Of a stretch of 64,000 nt of DNA, positions 45,308-54,099 are shown piece after piece; the first letter of the stretch is position 1, and the number at the start of each line of letters is the position of its first letter. The translations under genes were made by a program, and so were the position numbers. The stretch comes from Nostoc edaphicum CCNP1411 (GTDB lineage Bacteria; Cyanobacteriota; Cyanobacteriia; Cyanobacteriales; Nostocaceae): the NCBI RefSeq assembly GCF_014023275.1, contig NZ_CP054698.1, forward strand, positions 1,798,001-1,862,000, written 5' to 3'. The notes under the pieces were generated by a model that saw only the letters and a program-made list of their open reading frames with translations, was not told the origin of the DNA and searched no databases.

Positions 45308-45934
45308 ATGAATAATTTCAATGCTTCTAGTTCATTGAAGTCTGCGGGTGTCGGTAGATTGTTGGTGCGGTTGCTTTGGATGCTGTTAGGATTTGGTATT
45401 GCTTCTACGCTATTATCTTTGTTGGAAGTCATAGCAAAGCCACTTTACCAGCTACTTGCTTCTCTTGATGCACTTGTATCAATCATTTCGTTATTTATCA
45501 GCTTAATTTCAATCATTGTTTTTTTTGTTTGGCTATATCGTCTCCATGCCGATTTAAAGAATCTATTTAAGGAATATCCGATTACGCCAGGAGGTGCGAT
45601 CGCACGATTTCTAATTCCCATATATAGCATTTGGGGAATAGCTAACACGTTGTCCACTTTTGCCGATCGATTTAAAGCCGAAGGTGATGATTTAACACGT
45701 TTAAGTGAACAAGTGCGATTGTTAATAGGGCCGCTATATGGTTTTATGATCGGGTCAAACCTTGTGACTCGTATGGCTCTTACAGAAAGTTTTAAAAATC
45801 CTGAAAACCAATTTTTGCCCTTTTGGTTTTTATTATCTTGTATTCTAGATTTAGGTTTTAGTGCTACTTTGCTACAACTAACAAAAACTATGCGGACTGC
45901 TATTACTCAAAAAGCTAAACGCGCTATCTCTTAA
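45308..45934 (+). CDS. Membrane protein of unknown function (DUF4328-like)
   Basis: From ATG 45308 the protein has 208 residues and about five hydrophobic segments (LLWMLLGFGIASTLLSLL, LVSIISLFISLISIIVFFVWLY, FLPFWFLLSCILDLGF). Central ITPGGAIARFLIPIYSIWG resembles the DUF4328 core. TTG 45296 is an alternative start. It lies between the AtzG- and AtzE-like genes, which usually adjoin; its role there is unknown. Confidence 0.75.
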   Translation: MNNFNASSSLKSAGVGRLLVRLLWMLLGFGIASTLLSLLEVIAKPLYQLLASLDALVSIISLFISLISIIVFFVWLYRLHADLKNLFKEYPITPGGAIARFLIPIYSIWGIANTLSTFADRFKAEGDDLTRLSEQVRLLIGPLYGFMIGSNLVTRMALTESFKNPENQFLPFWFLLSCILDLGFSATLLQLTKTMRTAITQKAKRAIS

Positions 45935-45943
45935 TATTTCAGC

Positions 45944-47323
45944 ATGAATTTTAATTCAGCCGATGCCATCACAATATCAACTGCTGTCCGCGAAGGTAAA
46001 GTTAGCGCAGTGGAAGTTACTAAAACTGCATTAGCACGAATAGCAACGCGGGATGATCAACTCAACTGTTTTACGGCTGTCACTGCTGAAACAGCTTTAA
46101 CAGATGCAGCCCGTATTGACAGGGAAATTGTCCAAGGTAATCATCCGGGAGTGCTGGCTGGTGTGCCTTTTGCGGTGAAAAATCTCTTCGATATCGCTGG
46201 GTTAACAACTCTGGCGGGATCGAAAATCAATGCAGAAAACCCACCAGCTACCCAAGACGCAACCGCAGTAGCGAAGCTGAAACAAGCGGGTGCTGTGCTG
46301 GTTGGCGCTTTGAATATGGATGAGTACGCTTATGGGTTTGTGACGGAAAATTCCCATTACGGCGCTACTCATAACCCCCATGATTTACAGCGAGTTGCTG
46401 GTGGTTCATCAGGTGGTTCAGCTGCGGCTGTTGCTGCTGGGTTAGTACCGCTGACGCTGGGTTCTGATACTAATGGTTCCATTCGCGTTCCGGCGGCGTT
46501 GTGTGGCGTTTTTGGTTTCAAGCCGACTTACGGGAGGTTATCTCGTGCTGGGGTAGCTTTATTTTCTAGCAGTTTTGACCACATTGGCCCTTTTGCGCGA
46601 TCGGTACAGGATATCGCTACAGTGTTTGATGTGCTTCAGGGAGAAGACGATCGCGATCCAATTTGTACAAAGCGTCCGCCTGAATTGGTTTTACCACAAC
46701 TTAAACAGGATATTTCTGATATCAGAATTGCGATCGCTGGTGATTATTTCACCAAAGGCGCAGAATCGGAAGCTTTAGCAGCAGTACAAAAGGTAGCTGA
46801 TGCAATAGAAGTCACTGAATACGTAATCATACCAGAAGCACACCGCGCCCGTGCAGCAGCTTTTATAATTACAGCTAGCGAGGGCGCAAATCTGCATTTG
46901 GAAAAATTGCGATTGCGTCCTCAAGATTTTGATCCAGCAACACGCGATCGCTTTTTGGCTGGGGCGCTAATTCCTAGTAGTTGGTATCTCCAAGCACAAC
47001 GGTTTAGAAGATGGTATCGCGATCGCGTGCGGGAAGTATTTCAAAATGTTGATGTAATTCTTGCCCCAACTACACCAATTTCCGCACCGTTAATTGGTCA
47101 ACAAACGATGAATTTGGATGGCGAAGAAATTCTCGTCCGTCCTCATTTAGGGTTATTTACTCAACCATTATCTTTCATTGGTTTACCCGTTTTATCAGTG
47201 CCAATCCATCGCCAAAATGCATTACCTTTAGGTGTACAATTGATAGCATCACCATATAATGAAGCGTTGATTTTAAGGGTTGCGGCTGCCTTAGAAGCAA
47301 AATGTATAGTTCAGCACCAGTGA
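45944..47323 (+). CDS. atzE: AtzE-like amidase (amidase-signature family)
   Basis: The 459-residue enzyme has the catalytic Lys in FAVKNLFDIAGLTTLAGSK and the serine signature VAGGSSGGSAAAVAAGLVP, GSDTNGSIRVPAALCGVFGFKP, giving the Ser-cisSer-Lys triad. AtzE hydrolyses carboxybiuret-type amides, releasing ammonia. With AtzG-like protein it could act on a small amide or ureide. Nearby genes (2OG oxygenase, amino-acid-oxidase-like flavoprotein, urea transporter) fit nitrogen recovery. The exact substrate is inference. Confidence 0.9.
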   Translation: MNFNSADAITISTAVREGKVSAVEVTKTALARIATRDDQLNCFTAVTAETALTDAARIDREIVQGNHPGVLAGVPFAVKNLFDIAGLTTLAGSKINAENPPATQDATAVAKLKQAGAVLVGALNMDEYAYGFVTENSHYGATHNPHDLQRVAGGSSGGSAAAVAAGLVPLTLGSDTNGSIRVPAALCGVFGFKPTYGRLSRAGVALFSSSFDHIGPFARSVQDIATVFDVLQGEDDRDPICTKRPPELVLPQLKQDISDIRIAIAGDYFTKGAESEALAAVQKVADAIEVTEYVIIPEAHRARAAAFIITASEGANLHLEKLRLRPQDFDPATRDRFLAGALIPSSWYLQAQRFRRWYRDRVREVFQNVDVILAPTTPISAPLIGQQTMNLDGEEILVRPHLGLFTQPLSFIGLPVLSVPIHRQNALPLGVQLIASPYNEALILRVAAALEAKCIVQHQ

Positions 47324-47360
47324 TTTTGAATAATCGATGATTTTTTGTCATCCCATCTAA

Positions 47361-47522
47361 GAGGTTGTTTGAAAAGTGTTTCGCTGTGACTTTAATCACT
47401 TTTAGATCCCCCTAAATCCCCCTTAAAAAGGGGGACTTTAATTCTGGTTCCCCCCTTTTTAAGGGGGGTTAGGGGGGATCTAAAATTTTTGATACCGACA
47501 AGAGGACTTTTCAAACATCCTC
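47361..47522. mobile_element. MITE family 5 (162 bp)
   Basis: The ends are GAGGTTGTTTGAAAAGTG and CACTTTTC-type ACTTTTCAAACATCCTC, flanked by TAA. The centre holds CCCCCTAAATCCCCCTTAAAAAGGGGG stems and GGATCTAAAA. It corresponds to the element that hosts the family 1 copy at 6734 and to a solo end at 34898. Confidence 0.65.
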
Positions 47523-47524
47523 TA

Positions 47525-47599
47525 ATACCAATCTGAAAAAAGAATGCGACAAATAGACCATTTGTAGAGACGCGATTCATCGCGTCTCTACAAATGGTA
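47525..47599. repeat. MITE family 2, partial copy C
   Basis: The 5' part matches copy A (ATACCAATCTGAAAAAAGAATGCG...), then turns into a perfect palindrome ACCATTTGTAGAGACGCG / CGCGTCTCTACAAATGGT around ATTCAT. It directly abuts the family 5 element. Confidence 0.65.
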
Positions 47600-47621
47600 A
47601 ACGACTGAATCTGTTCGTGAC

Positions 47622-48128
47622 TTAGACTCCATCAAAAGTAGATGGATAAACAACCTTTCCCTTATAACTTTCCTGATAACTTTGTAGTGGTTTAACCATG
47701 AAGAACTCCTTTGGTATTGGAAAGGGAGACTCGATTCCATAAACAACAGAAGTTTTAAAGCCAAAGCGAGTATAAAATTGGGGATGACCTAGTACAATTA
47801 CTACGGCTTCTTTATTTGCCTCTGCTATCTCTAACCCGGCTTTGATTAATGCACTACCAATTCCTTGTCTTTGAAACTGTGGATGAATTGCCAAAGGTGC
47901 TAAACCAAGTACCTGTAATGTCTGTTCATCCACTAAGTCAATATAGCTAAATAAAATATGACCGACTACAACATTTTCAATCTCTGCAACTAACGAAAGT
48001 TCTGGAATATAGCGGTGAGAACGGCGAATTTTCTCTACAAGTTTAGCCTCGTTTTCTTGTCCAAAGGCTAATGTATTCACCTCAGCTATTGCTGGGTAGT
48101 CTGTCAAAGTTTCACAACGAATATTCAT
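47622..48128 (-). CDS. GNAT-family N-acetyltransferase
   Basis: The 168-residue protein has the GNAT acetyl-CoA loop PQFQRQGIGSALI (Q/R-x-x-G-x-G/A) and preceding beta strands (GHILFSYIDLV, LGLAPLAIHPQ). The C-terminal RFGFKTSVVYGIESPFPIPKEFFM suggests the family acting on small amines or protein N-termini. It overlaps the upstream GNAT gene by four bases (ATGA), so the two are co-translated. Confidence 0.9.
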   Translation of the reverse strand: MNIRCETLTDYPAIAEVNTLAFGQENEAKLVEKIRRSHRYIPELSLVAEIENVVVGHILFSYIDLVDEQTLQVLGLAPLAIHPQFQRQGIGSALIKAGLEIAEANKEAVVIVLGHPQFYTRFGFKTSVVYGIESPFPIPKEFFMVKPLQSYQESYKGKVVYPSTFDGV

Positions 48129-48637
48129 GATTTTAAAATCAATTCCATAAAAATCCAGTTTGCACGATGTTCTAAAGGAATTTCTGTTTTTTCCAAATAT
48201 GGTTTGATATCCTGAAAGCCAAATGCACGATAAAGTGCCTGTGCTTCCTTTGCAAAAGGGGCGCTGTCTAAACGTATCCTTGAGTAACCAATGCAGACAG
48301 CTTCATTGATGATATCTTGTAACAATGCCCGACCGATTCCTTTTCGGCGAAATTCTGGTCTTACATACATCCTTTTAATTTCGCCAACATCTTCACCAAT
48401 CTTTCGCAAGCAAACACAGCCGACTATTTTTGCCTCGGATTGTCCCAGAAGAAAGCGTCCTGAAGGGGGTAGAAATTCGTGAAGTTGAGTCATATATTGC
48501 TCAAAGAATGTATTAACATCTAAATTAATACCGAATTGATCGCTGAATATTAACTTAGTCTCATTAAAATATTCCCAAAATATTTCCTGTATATAAGATT
48601 TATGTTCGTCAGTCTCTATCTGAATAATTTTAAGCAA
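48125..48637 (-). CDS. GNAT-family N-acetyltransferase
   Basis: The 170-residue protein has the GNAT core VRPEFRRKGIGRALLQDIINEA and the strand KRMYV before it. It is the first gene of a two-gene unit with the GNAT that follows. The two proteins differ in sequence, so they are not a recent duplicate. Substrates are unknown. Confidence 0.9.
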   Translation of the reverse strand: MLKIIQIETDEHKSYIQEIFWEYFNETKLIFSDQFGINLDVNTFFEQYMTQLHEFLPPSGRFLLGQSEAKIVGCVCLRKIGEDVGEIKRMYVRPEFRRKGIGRALLQDIINEAVCIGYSRIRLDSAPFAKEAQALYRAFGFQDIKPYLEKTEIPLEHRANWIFMELILKS

Positions 48638-48689
48638 AGTTTATCCTTCCGCTAAATCATTAAACAAAATCAAAAATTTAGAAATATCA

Positions 48690-49583
48690 ATGGTCATCAT
48701 TCCAGTAATTGATTTAACTGCCTTCAGCAGTAGCAACGCAGCAACTCAGCAAGCTGTTGTGAAACAAATTTGTCAAGCTTGTCATGAAATTGGTTTCATG
48801 TACTTGCAAAATTCGGGGATATCAAAAAACCTAATAAATCAAGTATTCACTCACAGCAAATCTTTCTTCAATCTACCTTTAGAAGTCAAGCAAAAGCAAG
48901 CTTGGAGTGATGAATTTAGTAACACGGGTTACGTTGGGATTGAGAGAGAACGTCTTAACCCCAATAATCCAGGCGACTTAAAAGAGGCGTTGAATGTCAA
49001 CAAACAAGCGGCTGTAGGGATAGATGCTTCTATTGTCACCTTTTATGATAGTTGCACAGAACTTGCCAATACGATATTACAAGCTTATGCATTGGCGTTG
49101 GAGTTGCCAGAAAATTATTTTACGACAAGACATAATCAACAAAATCATACCTTGCGACTATTACACTATCCCCCATTGCAAACACCATCCAAACCCGGAC
49201 AAGTTCGTGCTGGTGAACATTCTGATTATGGCAGTATTACCTTACTTTTCCAAGATGACATTGGCGGGTTGGAAGTACAGACAACATCTGGAGAGTGGAT
49301 TGCCGCGCCTGCAATTCCTGATACTGTAGTAATCAATACTGGCGATTTAATGCAACGCTGGACAAATCATGTATTTTGCTCAACTAAGCATCGAGTGATG
49401 ATTCCCAATGATGACAGAGTGAAGCAGTCCCGGTATTCTATCGCTTTTTTCTGTCATCCTAATGATGACACCGAAATTACTTGTCTGGAAAGTTGCCAGA
49501 AAGAACAATCGCCTATTTATCCCCCTATCCTTGCGGGAGAATATCTTTTAAGTCGTTTACAAGCAAGTTATGGTAATTCGTAA
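48690..49583 (+). CDS. 2-oxoglutarate/Fe(II)-dependent oxygenase (isopenicillin N synthase-like)
   Basis: The 297-residue enzyme begins VIIPVIDLTAF, the family N-terminal pattern. It has the iron-binding facial triad HxD...H (HSDYGSITLLFQDDIGGLEVQ; STKHRVM) and the 2OG-binding Arg in SRYSIAFF. It is likely a hydroxylase or demethylating/decarbamoylating oxygenase acting on a small molecule. The flavoprotein gene follows after 25 bases. With the AtzE/AtzG and urt genes it suggests nitrogen-compound degradation; substrate unknown. Confidence 0.9.
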   Translation: MVIIPVIDLTAFSSSNAATQQAVVKQICQACHEIGFMYLQNSGISKNLINQVFTHSKSFFNLPLEVKQKQAWSDEFSNTGYVGIERERLNPNNPGDLKEALNVNKQAAVGIDASIVTFYDSCTELANTILQAYALALELPENYFTTRHNQQNHTLRLLHYPPLQTPSKPGQVRAGEHSDYGSITLLFQDDIGGLEVQTTSGEWIAAPAIPDTVVINTGDLMQRWTNHVFCSTKHRVMIPNDDRVKQSRYSIAFFCHPNDDTEITCLESCQKEQSPIYPPILAGEYLLSRLQASYGNS

Positions 49584-49608
49584 TTCGTAGTTAAGAAAGA
49601 TATTTAAT

Positions 49609-50748
49609 ATGAAAATATACGACTGGATTGTGGTTGGTGGTGGAATTACGGGTGCTGCACTCGCTTACGAATTAGTAAAAACAGGTTTTGCTGTACTTTT
49701 GTTGGAGCAATACAGCACACCACAGAATGCAACTCGCTATAGTTATGGTGGACTTGCCTATTGGTCTGGCAATACGCCATTAACTCGGCTATTGTGCGAA
49801 GAAGCGATCGCACGTTACCATATCCTATCTCAAGAGTTAGACGCTGATATCCAGTTTCGGGAATTAGATTTATTACTGACGATTTCAGCCGCTAATGACC
49901 CAGACGCAACTGCTGTATCATATGATCATTTTGCCATTCCACCTCGTTTACTCAGTGTCCAAGAAGCTTGTGAGTTGGAACCGCAGCTAAATCGAGAGGC
50001 GATATCTGGTGCTTTAACTGTCAAACATGGTCATATTCACCCAGAAAAAACAGCGCAAGCTTACATCCAAGCCTTTGAACGTGCTGGGGGTGAAATGCAG
50101 ATTACCCAAGTTTTACAAGTCTTGCAAGATGGTGTCAAAACCACCAATGCAACTTACCACAGCGCGAATGTTGTCATTTGTGCGGGTGGAATCAGCCGTC
50201 AGCTTCTAAAATCTGCTGGTGTTTCCATCAAGCTGTATTTTACCCATGCAGAAATCATTGAAACCCCACCCGTTGATATCAAGCTACGCACCTTAGTTAT
50301 GCCGGCTAATCTGCAACGGTTTCAACTAGAAGCTGAATCTACTCAAGTTGATGAATCGTGGGATGAACTTAGTAATAATTTAGTACCGCCAATTTTAGAT
50401 GCGGGTGCAATTCAGTTTCAAGATGGTAGTATCCGCATCGGTCAAATTAGCCGTGCGATCGCAGATCCTCATGCCAAGGTAAACTCAGAGGTAAGCGAAA
50501 AATGGTTGCGAAGAAGTGTTGGTCAAATTTTACCAACATTGGAGAATTTACCAGGGACTTGGTATCATTGCCTAGTGGCATTTAGTAGCAATCAACTACC
50601 CTTAATTGGTGCTATCCCAGGATTTGAAGGCGTTCATGTTTTTTCTGGGTTTAGCAATCCCCTAGTACTTATACCACCTTTGGCAAAACGCTTTGCTAAT
50701 TTTGCAACTGGCAACGAAGATGAAATAATTACAAAAATGCTAATCTAA
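49609..50748 (+). CDS. FAD-dependent oxidoreductase, glycine/D-amino-acid oxidase-like
   Basis: The 379-residue protein starts with the dinucleotide-binding motif IVVGGGITGAALAYELVKTG and LLLEQ, the DAO-type layout. A C-terminal active-site block is GFEGVHVFSGFSNPLVLIPPLA. DAO-family enzymes oxidise amines or amino acids, producing imine and H2O2 or passing electrons to quinone. It follows the oxygenase by 25 bases and probably forms an operon with it. A nested repeat element follows the stop. Confidence 0.9.
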   Translation: MKIYDWIVVGGGITGAALAYELVKTGFAVLLLEQYSTPQNATRYSYGGLAYWSGNTPLTRLLCEEAIARYHILSQELDADIQFRELDLLLTISAANDPDATAVSYDHFAIPPRLLSVQEACELEPQLNREAISGALTVKHGHIHPEKTAQAYIQAFERAGGEMQITQVLQVLQDGVKTTNATYHSANVVICAGGISRQLLKSAGVSIKLYFTHAEIIETPPVDIKLRTLVMPANLQRFQLEAESTQVDESWDELSNNLVPPILDAGAIQFQDGSIRIGQISRAIADPHAKVNSEVSEKWLRRSVGQILPTLENLPGTWYHCLVAFSSNQLPLIGAIPGFEGVHVFSGFSNPLVLIPPLAKRFANFATGNEDEIITKMLI

Positions 50749-50860
50749 AAACCCCGCAGTGAAAAACACAAATATTACTGGTATTGCTGTGTTAAGCAGC
50801 TAGGACTTACGCATTGACAGAAAATACCAAATATGGGTTCTTTGAAAAAGCACGTCTGTC

Positions 50861-51111
50861 GTAGGGGTAAAGCACATTGCTCATTGGTGTCAACTTAACG
50901 CAAAAACTATGTCCCGAAAGGAACTGAAGTTCCAAGAATCATAGCGAAAGTCATCTGAAGATGACTAGATGATATCCTCAAAAATATTCAGTCTACTTCA
51001 GTAGACTTTAGCTATGAGCCAGAGAATTCATTCTCTGGCGGGTTATGAAGCCCGCAGCAAAGCTATTTCTAGCTTAAGTTGACACCAATGAGCACTGTGC
51101 TTTATCCCTAC
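50861..51111. mobile_element. Inner nested mini-element with 38-bp inverted ends
   Basis: GTAGGGGTAAAGCACATTGC (continuing into CTCATTGGTGTCAACTTAA) and its inverse at 51074-51111 form terminal arms with only a couple of mismatches. Inside are five small hairpins (next entry). It sits within the AGGACTTACGCA element, so it arrived later. Confidence 0.75.
50920..51055. repeat. Array of five hairpins with TGAA/TTCA-type loops
   Basis: GGAAC-TGAA-GTTCC (50920-50933), AGTCATC-TGAA-GATGACT (50949-50966), AGTCTAC-TTCA-GTAGACT (50990-51007), GCCAGAGAA-TTCA-TTCTCTGGC (51018-51039) and GCGGGTT-ATGA-AGCCCGC with one G-U pair (51038-51055). The stems are unrelated in sequence but complementary; the loops are TGAA or its complement. 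Confidence 0.85.
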
Positions 51112-51346
51112 AGATGACCATCGAAGAACGATTAATAAAAGGCTGAAACGACCCATTTTCGTATATGCATACCATGATTAAGTTGTACAGTGCGTAAGTC
51201 CTAGCAGCTATCTGTTCAGTAGCGACTAGAATTTTGAAAAAAGATATAGCCGAATCTCAGACATTCGTGGAGAAGAAAGGTTTTGTTCCTCCATAACGCA
51301 TTGCATAGATATGGGAATCTTTAGAAAATTAACAAAGCTTAATCTT

Positions 51347-51382
51347 AAAAAGTTTGTTTTTTATTACAAAAACAAACTTTTT
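51347..51382. promoter_or_regulatory. Perfect 15-bp hairpin upstream of urtA
   Basis: AAAAAGTTTGTTTTT and AAAAACAAACTTTTT are separated by 6 bases. It has A- and T-runs like a bidirectional terminator, insulating urtA from upstream transcription, and lies directly before the presumed NtcA site. Confidence 0.6.
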
Positions 51383-51383
51383 T

Positions 51384-51426
51384 GTATCGCTCGTCACTTT
51401 TTACTAGTAAACTATCGCACTAATAT
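51384..51426 (+). promoter_or_regulatory. Candidate NtcA-activated promoter of urtA
   Basis: GT-N10-AC occurs at 51384-51397 (GTATCGCTCGTCAC), 23 bases before the -10 box TAATAT (51421-51426), close to the 22-base spacing of NtcA promoters. A second GT-N10-AC (51407-51420) with TATTGT 23 bases further is also possible. NtcA control of urt is known in Anabaena. Neither half-site pair is the perfect GTA-N8-TAC. Confidence 0.4.
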
Positions 51427-51498
51427 CACACTTTAAAGATTGGTATTGTCAGCTTTCTATGAGTTGGCTGATTCATCAAGAGGAAAATTCATAAAGAT

Positions 51499-52815
51499 AT
51501 GAGAAGACAATTTAACCGACGCAAGTTTTTAATCTACGGTTCTGCAACTTTTGGAAGCAGCTTTTTTTTAAAAGCTTGCGCGAATAATTCTCGAACTGCA
51601 ACAGAGACTCCATCTGCGCCTCCTGCTGCTTCACCAGCTGCGGCAACTGCGGGTGACACCATAAAAGTAGGTATTTTGCACTCTCTGAGTGGTACCATGT
51701 CTATTAGTGAAAAAAGCGTTGTCGATGCTGAAAAATTAGCAATCAAAGAAATTAACGCTGCTGGTGGTGTCTTAGGTAAACAAATTGAAGCAATTACTGA
51801 AGATGGTGCTTCTAACTGGGATACTTTTAGAGAAAAGGCAACTAAGCTAATCGATCAAGATAAAGTAAGTGTAGTTTTTGGTTGCTGGACTTCTGCTAGC
51901 CGTAAGAACGTCAAGCCAGTATTCGAGAGCAAAAATCACATGCTCTGGTATCCTGTGCAATATGAAGGTCAAGAGTGTTCTAAAAACATTTTCTACACTG
52001 GCGCTGCGCCAAATCAACAAATTGAACCATCTGTTGATTGGCTGTTAAAAAATAAGGGCAAAGAATTCTTTTTAGTTGGCTCTGATTACGTTTTTCCCCG
52101 TACAGCTAATACCATCATTAAAGCCCAATTAGAAGCTTTAGGTGGAAAAACCGTTGGTGAAGATTATTTACCTCTTGGTAACACAGAAGTTACACCAATT
52201 ATCACTAAAATCAAACAAAACTTGCCTAATGGCGGCGTGATTTATAATACTTTGAATGGTGATAGCAACGTTGCTTTCTTCAAACAGTTGAAAGGGGCTG
52301 GATTGACACCAGATAAATATCCCTCTATGTCTGTAAGTATTGCTGAAGAAGAAGTTAAAGCAATTGGTGTAGAGTATCTCCAAGGTCACTATGCAGCTTG
52401 GAATTATTTCCAAACAGTAGATACACCTGCTAATAAGAAGTTTGTGGCAGCTTTCAAGAAAGAATACGGTGAAAACCGGGTGACAAATGACCCAATGGAA
52501 GCAGCATACATTGCAGTTTATTTGTGGAAGCAAGCAGTACAAAAAGCTGGAACTACTGATTTAGAGAAAGTGCGGGCGGCGGCTTATGGTCAAACTCTAG
52601 ATGCGCCTGAAGGCAAAGTGACAATGGATGCCAATCATCACATATCTAAAATTGTGCGGATTGGTCAAGTTAGACAAGATGGATTGTTTGATATTGTCTA
52701 TGCTACTCCAACACCAGTTGAGCCAGTTCCTTGGAATCAATTTGTAAAAGAGACTAAAGGATTTGCTTGTGATTGGACTGACCCGGCTAAGGGTGGTAAG
52801 TTCAAGAAAGTTTAA
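51499..52815 (+). CDS. urtA: Urea ABC transporter, substrate-binding protein UrtA
   Basis: The 438-residue lipoprotein binds urea outside the cytoplasmic membrane. It has a twin-arginine signal (NRRKFLIYG) followed by a lipobox (LKAC), then an Ala/Pro-rich linker. The periplasmic-binding fold of the amide/urea type follows ([57 protein letters not shown]). It is the first gene of urtABCD. Confidence 0.96.
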   Translation: MRRQFNRRKFLIYGSATFGSSFFLKACANNSRTATETPSAPPAASPAAATAGDTIKVGILHSLSGTMSISEKSVVDAEKLAIKEINAAGGVLGKQIEAITEDGASNWDTFREKATKLIDQDKVSVVFGCWTSASRKNVKPVFESKNHMLWYPVQYEGQECSKNIFYTGAAPNQQIEPSVDWLLKNKGKEFFLVGSDYVFPRTANTIIKAQLEALGGKTVGEDYLPLGNTEVTPIITKIKQNLPNGGVIYNTLNGDSNVAFFKQLKGAGLTPDKYPSMSVSIAEEEVKAIGVEYLQGHYAAWNYFQTVDTPANKKFVAAFKKEYGENRVTNDPMEAAYIAVYLWKQAVQKAGTTDLEKVRAAAYGQTLDAPEGKVTMDANHHISKIVRIGQVRQDGLFDIVYATPTPVEPVPWNQFVKETKGFACDWTDPAKGGKFKKV

Positions 52816-52817
52816 TT

Positions 52818-52903
52818 CATTAGTCATTAGTCATTAGTCATTAGTCATCGGTTAATAGTTACAAGCAACAAATGACAAAGGACAAAGGACTAATGACTAA
52901 AAA
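52818..52903. repeat. AGTCATT-type STRR between urtA and urtB
   Basis: CATTAGT units in one sense and AATGACAAAGGAC/GACTAATGACT in the other can form a hairpin that could reduce transcript flow past urtA, raising UrtA relative to the permease. It is similar to the zwf-opcA spacer. Confidence 0.8.
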
Positions 52904-52929
52904 AGCTGATAGCTGTTATGGAGAAATAA

Positions 52930-54090
52930 GTGTTAGCAGGATTTTTAGAAGCTGTATTTAATGGCATTAGTATTGGCGCTGTATTATTGATTGCCGCGTT
53001 GGGACTAGCCATTATATTTGGATTGATGGGCGTCATCAATATGGCGCATGGTGAATTGATGATGTTCGGCGCTTATACAACTTATGTTGTACAAAATGTA
53101 TGTAAGCAATTGGGCGGAGTGTGGTTTGAAGTTTATATATTTTTGGCTTTGATTGTTGCTTTTATTTTCACGGCTGCTGTGGGATTAATTCTAGAAAGAG
53201 GCGTGATTCGTTATCTCTATGGACGCCCGTTAGAAACTCTATTGGCAACTTGGGGAGTCAGTTTAATTTTTCAGCAGTTTGTCCGCAGTGTGAATTGGGT
53301 ATTGATAATTGGTATCGCTTTGTTTTCTCTGTTGTTTTTTGGAGGTTTATGGATTTTAAATTCCCGCACAGATTTGGGAAGAGTTCGTAACTGGATTGTG
53401 GCGGTGATATTTTTATTATCGCTGGGGGTGACAATCACAACAGGCAATTTATTGAGTCAAACTTATCAGTTAGCAGTGACTCAACCTTGGTTTGGCGCTC
53501 AAAATGTGGATGTAACTGCGCCTACTTGGTTACAAGCAGGGATGTCTTTAGGTGGTGTACAATTACCCTTTGCCAGATTATTTATTATTGCTTTAACAAT
53601 AATCTGTGTATCAGGAATTTACTTATTTTTACAACGTTCTAGCTGGGGTTTAAGAATTCGGGCTGTGACGCAAAACCGGAGTATGAGTGCTTGTTTGGGT
53701 ATCCCAACTCAAAAGGTTGATGCGATTACTTTTGCACTGGGTTCTGGTTTAGCTGGTGTGGCGGGATGTGCGATTAGTTTGCTTGGTTCTGTAGGGCCAA
53801 ATACGGGACAAAACTATATTATTGATACTTTTATGGTTGTTGTCGTTGGAGGTGTGGGCAATTTAGCCGGTACTATTTTGGCAGCTTTGGGTATTGGTAC
53901 GGCTAATTTTTTAATTGGTTCTGGGACTTTGGCTTTGTTGTTGACTCCTGTTAAACCTTTAGCTGATTTCTTTACTTTTTTTGCCACGACGAGTATGGCC
54001 AAGGTAATGGTATTTGCGCTGATTATTGTGTTTTTACAGTGGAAGCCTGGGGGGATTTTTCCGCAGAAGGGACGTACTGTTGATGTTTAA
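52930..54090 (+). CDS. urtB: Urea ABC transporter permease UrtB
   Basis: The 386-residue LivH-type permease has about eight or nine transmembrane segments and the family blocks FNGISIGAVLLIAALGLAI, NMAHGELMMFGAYTTYV and ITFALGSGLAGVAG. It starts at GTG 52930 with GGAG upstream. It forms the membrane pore with UrtC. Confidence 0.95.
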   Translation: MLAGFLEAVFNGISIGAVLLIAALGLAIIFGLMGVINMAHGELMMFGAYTTYVVQNVCKQLGGVWFEVYIFLALIVAFIFTAAVGLILERGVIRYLYGRPLETLLATWGVSLIFQQFVRSVNWVLIIGIALFSLLFFGGLWILNSRTDLGRVRNWIVAVIFLLSLGVTITTGNLLSQTYQLAVTQPWFGAQNVDVTAPTWLQAGMSLGGVQLPFARLFIIALTIICVSGIYLFLQRSSWGLRIRAVTQNRSMSACLGIPTQKVDAITFALGSGLAGVAGCAISLLGSVGPNTGQNYIIDTFMVVVVGGVGNLAGTILAALGIGTANFLIGSGTLALLLTPVKPLADFFTFFATTSMAKVMVFALIIVFLQWKPGGIFPQKGRTVDV

Positions 54091-54099
54091 ACCGCAGAG

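Larger units (their letters stand above)
50802..51202. mobile_element. MITE family 6 (AGGACTTACGCA ends), with nested element
   Basis: It begins AGGACTTACGCA and ends TGCGTAAGTCCT; a 7-bp direct repeat AGCAGCT (50795-50801, 51203-51209) flanks it. Removing the nested inner element leaves about 150 bases. The region between the flavoprotein and urtA otherwise holds the urtA promoter (51205-51498). No gene was seen. Confidence 0.75.

Noticed and set aside
51206..51498. Perfect NtcA box GTA-N8-TAC upstream of urtA
   Set aside because: I looked through the region and found only the looser GT-N10-AC, so the promoter call is given low confidence.
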